DNA of 64,000 nt from an uncultured Acidimicrobiaceae bacterium (lineage in GTDB: Bacteria > Actinomycetota > Acidimicrobiia > Acidimicrobiales > SZUA-35): NCBI GenBank assembly GCA_947259095.1, contig CAMYLA010000015.1:79036-143035 (forward strand), read 5' to 3'. The translations under genes were made by a program, and so were the position numbers. A model generated the notes under the pieces. That model was not told the origin of the DNA, ran no database searches, and was given only the letters and a program-made list of their open reading frames with translations. Below are positions 58,870 through 64,000 of the stretch, one piece after another (the stretch's first letter is position 1; the number at the start of each line of letters is the position of its first letter).

Positions 58870-58986
58870 ATGGCGAGACCCGTTCGATACACCTCCGAAG
58901 CCGCACGAGAAGCGACGGAACGCAACCCGAACATCGAAGCCTTGGCAGCAGAGGCCCGCGAGCGTGCTATCGAACGAATCAGATGA
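58870..58986 (+). pseudogene. Truncated small protein of MARPVRYT family (copy 1)
   Basis: Codes for 38 residues beginning MARPVRYTSEAAREATERNP and ending at a TGA. Compared with the 61-residue full copy at 61816 it lacks the second half; a short deletion after codon 37 shifts the frame, and the bases beyond still resemble the full gene (gatgagct..gg). It lies divergent from the tRNA-like RNA, exactly as copy 2 does. Confidence 0.65.
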
Positions 58987-59183
58987 GCTTGGACCCCTGG
59001 TCGAGACGACCCCCGGTGTACGTGAACCCTGGCGACGAGGAGAAGGTGTCGCGCAACCCGAAGGCAGAGGCGATCTCCGCCGAGCTCCGCCGCCGGACCA
59101 TCGAACGCATCAAGGCCGGCGACAACGAACGCGTCGACGACCCTTTGGCCACACTGATCGAGGGCGCCCGCGCCAGCTCGTGA
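58983..59183 (+). CDS. Small protein, related to MARPVRYT family, coupled to next gene
   Basis: A 66-residue protein. Its C-terminal two thirds (SRNPKAEAISAELRRRTIER, then DDPLATLIEGARASS) align with the 61-residue protein at 61816. The family is helical and highly charged, and I do not recognise it. It overlaps the next gene by GTGA. A short protein coupled to a 99-residue protein resembles a toxin-antitoxin layout, but no known toxin fold is evident. The ATG overlaps the stop of the truncated copy. Confidence 0.65.
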   Translation: MSLDPWSRRPPVYVNPGDEEKVSRNPKAEAISAELRRRTIERIKAGDNERVDDPLATLIEGARASS

Positions 59184-59479
59184 AAGAGGTCTTCGTCACG
59201 CTCGGCTACACCGATGATCTCAAAGCAGCGCTCCCCCTCTCCTACCTCGAGTTCTGGCTGGCCAAGGAGGACGAGATCGACCATCGGGCTCGCCGAGCCT
59301 TCGAAGGTGACCGACCAGCCGAGGTCGACCCGGCCCACGACATCGTCGAGCTACGAGGACACTGGGCCGACGGCAACTGCGACTACTTCGTCAACGCCTG
59401 GCTCCGGCCCGACGACACCATCGACCTGGTCTCCATCACGTTCGACTTCGACCCGATCCGGATGGAACCCGAGCCGTAG
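59180..59479 (+). CDS. Hypothetical 99-residue protein, partner of small upstream gene
   Basis: An acidic protein starting KEVFVTLGYTDDLKAALPLS and ending in SITFDFDPIRMEPEP, with a central HWADGNCDYFVNAWLRPDD. It looks like a compact alpha/beta domain and I recognise no family. The GTG start overlaps the stop of the 66-residue gene, so the pair is co-translated. An acidic partner to a charged small helical protein may form a complex (inference). Confidence 0.6.
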   Translation: MKEVFVTLGYTDDLKAALPLSYLEFWLAKEDEIDHRARRAFEGDRPAEVDPAHDIVELRGHWADGNCDYFVNAWLRPDDTIDLVSITFDFDPIRMEPEP

Positions 59480-59521
59480 GAGAACGGTTCAGGGTTTCGA
59501 GCGCTCGGCCGTTGCGGGCGC

Positions 59522-61550
59522 TCAGCAGCCAGGGATCTGGTCCAACACGCTCGCCACGGCGTCGAGGTCGAGTTGGGCTCGACGGCGTGCCTCCGCCTCC
59601 CGCTCCCACAGGTGGTCGGTCTTCGTCAATACCAGGGTGTAGGGCCGACCCTGTCGTGTCGTCTCGTGGCGTACCGGGAGTTCGCCGTTGTCGAGGACCT
59701 GGTGGATGTGCTGCCGACCGGGCTTGGCCAGCGGCCACTGTCGCGCCTCAGCCGAAGCGTCGGTCAGGAAGGCACCGAGGGTCTCGCAGTCATCGCAGGC
59801 ATGCCAGTTCGGAGGGATCGCGATCGACCAGTCCCCGTCGGCGCGTTGGGGATGCTCGAGCGACAACCGCAGCCACGTCACACACTGTCGAGCGATCGTG
59901 GCCACGCCACTGGCGACCAGATCCTCTGGACTCGACATCTCCTTCCCTGCGGCCCGAACGAGGGAAATGCCGAGCGGCGCCAGCAACCCGTCGGCACATA
60001 CCCGTTCCACGATGCCGGCTCGGAGGTCGGGGTGGTCGGCGACGACCGTGGATCGCAGGATCCCAGCGACCGGTGGACCCAGCAATGTCAGGGCAGCGTC
60101 CCGCGACGACGGTTTCTGCTGCCGGGTCACCGAGTCGACGGCCGGGCCGAGTAGCGCCCAACCGGCTGCCAGCAGGTGCCGAGCGACCAGATCGGCGGTC
60201 TGGCGATGCTCGTCCGATGCGATCGCAGGGTCGGTGTCAGCGGCTGCCTCGGTGCCGGTCAACGCTTGGCAGAGCTCGGGCAGGCTGCTCAACCAGTCCA
60301 GCACCGGATCGGACGCCCCGGCGTCGCCGAGGCTTCGCCACACGTTCGGAGGACGGGACCACGCAGTCAGCCTGTCGGCCAGCCACCGCTCGCCGTGGAG
60401 GTGGACCAGCGTGACAAGCGCCGGTCCCATCGCCGGCGACAGCTCGTGTATCTCGAACGGGTCGAGTAGGGCACCGGCAGTCGATTGATCACCGGCCAGG
60501 ACCGCCACCCGAAGCGTCAGGGGCATGAGGTGCTGGTCGCGCGTTCGTGAAACCGTTTCGGGCCAGGAGGGCAGCAGCTCGGCCGACCGCCTCCCGACAG
60601 TGTCGACGGCCTCGGCGCCCCGCTGGTGCTCGGTGATCAACTCGGCCAGCGCCGCGGCCGGATCGGTCCTGGCCCGCAAGACGAAGGCTCGCCGACGAGG
60701 CCACACGACGACCGCGCCACGGTGGTACCAGCGGTCCATGGTGTTGCCATAGTTCCCCATGTAGCCCTCGTACTCGGACTCGTAAGCTGGTAGCTCGACA
60801 GAAGGCGTGGTGGCGCACAGCTCATGATCCTCGGCCTCGAGCATCCGCTCGCCACCGGAATAGGTCGGACCGAACAGGGACACGTCCGAATCGATCAGAT
60901 CACCCAGCTCGTAGCCGTCGAGATCGGACGGGCCGTCGTCAGCGCCGGACCGGACCGGTTGCCCTCGGGACCAGCGCCTCGTCCGGCCTCCCCAATCGTC
61001 CTCCATGCAGTCCCAAGTCTCGTGCACGTCGGTCCCAAGTCTCGTGCACGTCGCCGAGGATCACGGCGGCTTGGCAGCCGGCCCGCTCCGCCGCGGCCCG
61101 CAGGATCGCAGCTCGGGGCACGTCATCGCCCTTGAGCCAGGACCAACCCAGGCCCCGCTCGGTGTAGTCGTGGTCGAGCAGGTACACCAGCCGATCCGGA
61201 GGGCCCACCTCGGAGCGAGGGCGACGCCACGAAGGGAGGTCGGCCGGCTCGGCGAAGTGCCGGTCGAGCAGGGTGGCGACCTCGACAACCCGCTCCTCGG
61301 GGACCGGGTGGCCCGCGCCATGGGGGGTAGCTCCAGCCGGGCTGTCGGGACCGAGCAAGAGGTTGTAGGTGAGGGCCATCCTCCAACCCGACTCGACAGG
61401 CCGGATCTCGTGGACCACATCCGAATAGAAGGCGATGAAGATCAGCGACGTGCTCGACGAACGATGTGTCACCCGCTGCCCTCGATGCTCCACCACGAGC
61501 TCGCCGCCGGCGGCCCTCGACGGCAGGACGACGACCAGGGAGGCGACCAT
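59522..61550 (-). pseudogene. 2OG-Fe(II) oxygenase-like gene, frameshifted and N-truncated
   Basis: Two frames together encode one protein of about 670 residues. From 61550 the first reads VASLVVVLPS, GGELVVEHRG and the second Fe-ligand His region VVHEIRPVESGWRMALTYNL, as in PKHD-type 2OG-Fe(II) oxygenases. The second, 61027 to 59522, continues HETWDCMEDDWGG and a long helical part. A perfect 22-bp duplication at 61010-61053 puts them out of frame. Upstream of 61550 an in-frame TAG removes the segment that should hold the H-x-D iron motif, so the gene is also truncated. Confidence 0.75.
61010..61053. repeat. Perfect 22-bp tandem duplication causing frameshift
   Basis: gtcccaagtctcgtgcacgtcg (22 bases) occurs at 61010-61031 and again at 61032-61053 without change. 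Taking one copy out would join the two frames of the oxygenase-like gene at GDVHETWD-CMEDDWGG. Confidence 0.92.
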
Positions 61551-61573
61551 CCCGTCGACCTAGATCCCGGGCG

Positions 61574-61603
61574 CGAAAAACCCGCCTCGTTTGGCGGGTT
61601 TCT
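61574..61603 (-). terminator. Rho-independent terminator, copy 2
   Basis: Same nine-base-pair stem and TTTTT (minus strand) as at 58614-58643. It ends the second tRNA-like sequence and lies only 24 bases from the broken end of the oxygenase gene. Confidence 0.85.
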
Positions 61604-61760
61604 ACGTGGGGCTAACAGGAGTTGAACCTGTGACCTCACCCTTATCAGGGCCGAAGAGGTCGTGTGGTGCTGTCAGATAGTGCCGGGTACCGGCGTTCGA
61701 AGTCCACAGCAGGTCAGGCCAGACAGATAGTGGCAGTGACTGTAGGCCCCCAGCTGGGCC
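61604..61760 (-). ncRNA. tRNA-3'-half-like RNA, copy 2
   Basis: Minus-strand sequence with a seven-base loop CTGATAA (GAT, Ile-type anticodon), variable loop AGGTC, T-arm ACAGG-TTCAACT-CCTGT, acceptor-like TAGCCCCA, then the terminator. The conserved GGGGGCCTACA block is at about 61741-61751. The roughly 90 bases in between differ from copy 1 but both keep two ATCTG-centred motifs (for example CACTATCTG twice here). The anticodon-position change GAC to GAT between copies is notable. Confidence 0.5.
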
Positions 61761-61815
61761 ACCATCGAAGGAGCCACGACGTTTGATGTCTCACGGTTGA
61801 ACTAGGGTGGATGTC

Positions 61816-62001
61816 ATGGCGAGACCCGTTCGATACACCTTCGAAGCCGGGCGCGAGGCAACGGAACGCAACCCGAACATCGAAGCCCTGGCGGCACGGG
61901 CTCGCAAGCGTGCCGTCGAGCGGATCGAAGCCGATGAGCTCGGCCCTGTCGTCGAGGACCCGTTGGGTGCGCTTATCGACGAGGCACGCTCTAGCGCTTG
62001 A
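61816..62001 (+). CDS. Small protein of MARPVRYT family (full-length copy)
   Basis: A 61-residue protein: MARPVRYTFEAGREATERNP, a charged helical middle and EDPLGALIDEARSSA at the end. Unknown family. ATG at 61816 is chosen because the paralogue starts at the same residue and AGGGTGG lies upstream; a GTG nine bases earlier is possible. Both copies share the leader ttgaactagg, which may be a promoter or binding element. Divergent from the tRNA-like RNA with a gap of about 55 bases. Confidence 0.65.
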   Translation: MARPVRYTFEAGREATERNPNIEALAARARKRAVERIEADELGPVVEDPLGALIDEARSSA

Positions 62002-62004
62002 GAC

Positions 62005-62205
62005 AAGTTCACGTTCCCGAAGCCATCGGCTGGGAACAGGGCCGAGCCGGGATGGGTGATGACCATCGTCAACGCCAGCTCCGTCGGACGAGCCCACCTC
62101 GCCATCTTCGACGCCGAACAGCTCGCCGACGGCCCCGTGGCTCGAGTCCACCTCGAACACACGACCCCGTTCAGTTTCCACGGGACCTGGACACCACAGC
62201 CATGA
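62005..62205 (+). pseudogene. C-terminal remnant of carotenoid oxygenase
   Basis: The frame reads EPGWVMTIVN, AHLAIFDAEQLADGPVARVH and TTPFSFHGTWTP before a TGA at 62203. This is the end of carotenoid cleavage oxygenases (RPE65 family), including the last iron-ligand His region F-x-F-H-G-x-W. Everything upstream is missing, the join being right after the small gene's stop. A deletion or insertion removed the rest. Confidence 0.6.
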
Positions 62206-62513
62206 CCGGACCAGCCACCTACCGGATCGAGCTGCGAGGCCGTCGGTCCGACGACATCCTCGCCCCCTACCGCCACGAATTCATCGTCTCCCGAACAGCG
62301 GACAACACCGTGCTGGTTGGCCAAGTCCGGGACCCCGCCCATCTCCACGGGATCGTCAACCACCTCACCATCGGCGGCTTTGAACTCCTCGGCGCCACCG
62401 CCACCGAATCAACCGACACCCAACCCGAATTGCCTTTGTGGCAGCCCGACATGGAACCGACCACCGACGGCGGCGTCCTGCCGTTCGCAACCGGTCGGGA
62501 CGAGAGCTCATGA
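62202..62513 (+). CDS. Conserved hypothetical protein, about 100 residues
   Basis: A 103-residue protein of a type common in actinobacteria: TYRIELRGRRSDDILAPYRH followed by VLVGQVRDPAHLHGIVNHL and a GFELLGA strand. It forms a small alpha/beta domain of unknown function. ATG overlaps the stop of the carotenoid oxygenase remnant (ATGA), suggesting the two were once one operon. Confidence 0.65.
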   Translation: MTGPATYRIELRGRRSDDILAPYRHEFIVSRTADNTVLVGQVRDPAHLHGIVNHLTIGGFELLGATATESTDTQPELPLWQPDMEPTTDGGVLPFATGRDESS

Positions 62514-63127
62514 GGATCTGCGCCCGAGGTCTGTCACAACGTGTTCCGCTCTCGAGACTGGCCGCCTGCCGTGATCACACTTCAAGCACTGATCAACTCC
62601 ACGACAACACGGCCTGCCCCGGCGTCCCTGACACGGCCTCGGGGGTTCTCAGGGTGACCGCCGGGACATCCCCAATGGGCGCCGCCACGCAGAGCCGCCA
62701 CGATGAGGACATGTACTCCATCGGCGAAGAGATCATCAGCAGCTACCTCGGCCGCTTCTCGAACCCGGTCCTCCTCCTGGCAGCCGGCGCCCTTGTTGGC
62801 GTGCTTGTGACGGGCCTCGGCGCCAGGGTCGTTGAGCTCGGGGAAGCCATCACCCACGCATGGAGTGGGGCCCAAGATCGCTCGCCACAGTGTTCTGGAT
62901 CCAGCAGCATCCGAGGAGCTGGGAACCAGCGAGCCATGAGGTTGCTCCCAACGGCCCCCGGCCCGAAGACGGGCAAACACGGCCACCCTCACCGACCACC
63001 TCGAGCATGCTCGCCAGTCACAGCGCCAGGCCCTCGACTGTCGGGCCCGAACATCTCACCGGCAGCTGACGGGAGGGACAAGCACGGCGGGCGATCGCAT
63101 CGAAACCGAGCCTGGTCACGACGCCGT
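62514..63127. other. Gap, possible small membrane protein
   Basis: About 610 bases without a firm gene. A plus-strand frame from ATG at 62712 codes MYSIGEEIISSYLG followed by a hydrophobic helix (LLLAAGALVGVLVTGLGA) and could be a small membrane protein, but it continues far into the antisense of the next gene without stopping, so its end is doubtful. Confidence 0.35.
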
Positions 63128-63973
63128 TCAGCCGATGTCGAAACCGGCGTCGCTGGCCGCTTGGCGCAACTCGAGAGCTGGGTAGAAGCCGAGGGCGTCA
63201 TCGGCGTCTGCGGCGACCGTCTCGGCCAGGATCCCCTGTGCGTCGAACTCGTAAGTGATGCAGCCGCCGTCGAACGTGAAGTACCAGTTGCCTCGGTAGA
63301 AGACGCCGGGCGCCGCATCTTCGATGCGATCCAGGGCGTCGGCTGGTTCGAGTCCGCGGCCGCTGGCGGCCGCGGTGTTGCTGCGCAGTTGCACCGTGCC
63401 CTCCTCAGCGTCGACCTCGTCGATGATCCACACATACTCGGTTTGCGCCAGTGCTCTCTCGACACGTGAACCGACGGATTCATCGATGGCGCCGTCGACG
63501 GTGAACGTCACCGGTCGATCGTCGATCTCGATTCCGGCCAATTCGTCGACCAACGTGCGTGAGGTCGCAAACGACGACAAGCCGGAGGGAACGACCGCGA
63601 TCTCGATATCGGTCTGCTGGAACTCGATGTCCTCGAATCGCTGGATATCGGGGTATCCGGACTCGACGGCAACGGCGCCGGTGACGTCGCATGAGTCACT
63701 GACCGTGGCGGTCAAGAAGGTGCTGAACGACTCAACGATTTTGATCCCCGCCCTGCCATCTTCGGCGAACCACTCCACCGAATCCCATCCCAGTCGTAGC
63801 TCGTTGAGGCAGGGTGTGTATTTTGCGGTCGGTACGGCCTGGACGGTCATGATGGTCGAGGACGAGACATCGTCGACCCTTGCAGTGCAGTCGACCTCTC
63901 CCAGTCCGAGGTTGCTGCACCCGCTGGCCACCAGCGTCAGAGCAGCCGAAGCCAGGATCGCCCGACTTCTCAT
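63128..63973 (-). CDS. Hypothetical lipoprotein
   Basis: A 281-residue exported protein. The signal (ILASAALTLVASGCS) carries a clear lipobox with Cys at residue 19. The mature part is beta-rich with four further Cys residues, including one in YTPCLNELRLGW and one in DGGCITYEFD. The C-terminal part (APGVFYRGNWYFTFDGG) looks like a folded beta domain. No family recognised. The start ATG is 27 bases from the window end, so its promoter is mostly outside. Confidence 0.75.
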   Translation of the reverse strand: MRSRAILASAALTLVASGCSNLGLGEVDCTARVDDVSSSTIMTVQAVPTAKYTPCLNELRLGWDSVEWFAEDGRAGIKIVESFSTFLTATVSDSCDVTGAVAVESGYPDIQRFEDIEFQQTDIEIAVVPSGLSSFATSRTLVDELAGIEIDDRPVTFTVDGAIDESVGSRVERALAQTEYVWIIDEVDAEEGTVQLRSNTAAASGRGLEPADALDRIEDAAPGVFYRGNWYFTFDGGCITYEFDAQGILAETVAADADDALGFYPALELRQAASDAGFDIG

Positions 63974-64000
63974 AGCAGCCCGGCTCCTCGAATGTTGTCG

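Noticed and set aside
62712..63469. Large protein continuing antisense to the right-end lipoprotein
   Set aside because: Only the first ~50 residues look protein-like; the rest is low-complexity antisense sequence.

Overview
The window is about 64 kb of high-GC DNA with dense, mostly operonic genes. Start codons are often GTG, and genes within operons commonly overlap by 4 bases (ATGA or GTGA). The gene content fits an actinobacterium, probably of the Acidimicrobiia type: an actinobacterial group 3b-like [NiFe]-hydrogenase, a Gram-positive style Tad/Flp pilus locus with a VWA-TadB fusion and no outer-membrane secretin, an SCO6745-family protein, a CaiB-type CoA-transferase and a P450. This assignment is inference from gene content; no rRNA or complete tRNA lies in the window.

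Layout. (1) 1-5.5 kb: a bidirectional-type [NiFe]-hydrogenase operon (beta, cyclic-nucleotide-binding-like protein, gamma, small, large, maturation protease, unknown), cut by the window start. (2) 5.5-10.2 kb: a secreted DUF4214/M15-like peptidase, a zinc-independent NADPH oxidoreductase and a double-domain CoA-transferase. (3) 10.2-21.6 kb: a complete Flp pilus machine (TadC, VWA-TadB, CpaF, CpaE, CpaB, TadG, TadE, Flp pilin) with a divergent sensor kinase, NarL-type regulator and prepilin peptidase. (4) 21.6-24.3 kb: a P450, an aldo/keto reductase and a methyltransferase remnant. (5) 24.4-28.9 kb: a c-di-GMP and phosphorelay operon (REC-PAS-GGDEF-EAL, REC, CHASE4-type kinase), followed by a decayed IS1182-like transposase. 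(6) 29.8-35.6 kb: an SCO6745-family protein, a SNF2 helicase with a coupled SWIM zinc-finger partner, and a hydrolase remnant. (7) 35.7-44.4 kb: a polyol uptake and catabolism locus (ABC importer, mannitol-dehydrogenase family enzyme, DeoR regulator, inositol-monophosphatase family enzyme, SDR). (8) 44.9-50.4 kb: a secreted beta-helix protein, a transglutaminase-like protein, a DUF4399 lipoprotein and a BLUF-domain class III cyclase. (9) 50.5-57.7 kb: groESL behind a CIRCE element, then GH130 and glycosyltransferase genes. (10) 57.7-63.1 kb: a remnant-rich region with two copies of a module made of a terminator, a tRNA-3'-half-like sequence and a small ORF, a coupled small gene pair, and a broken 2OG-Fe(II) oxygenase. 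(11) A lipoprotein at the right end.

Most notable points. The BLUF-cyclase at 49.3-50.4 kb keeps all the residues expected of a blue-light-activated adenylate cyclase, with almost the same residue numbers as Beggiatoa bPAC. The tRNA-like modules at 58.6 and 61.6 kb look like a duplicated non-coding RNA or integration site next to a family of about 60-residue proteins of unknown function. A perfect 22-bp tandem duplication breaks the oxygenase reading frame between them. A cyclic-nucleotide-binding-like subunit sits inside the hydrogenase operon.
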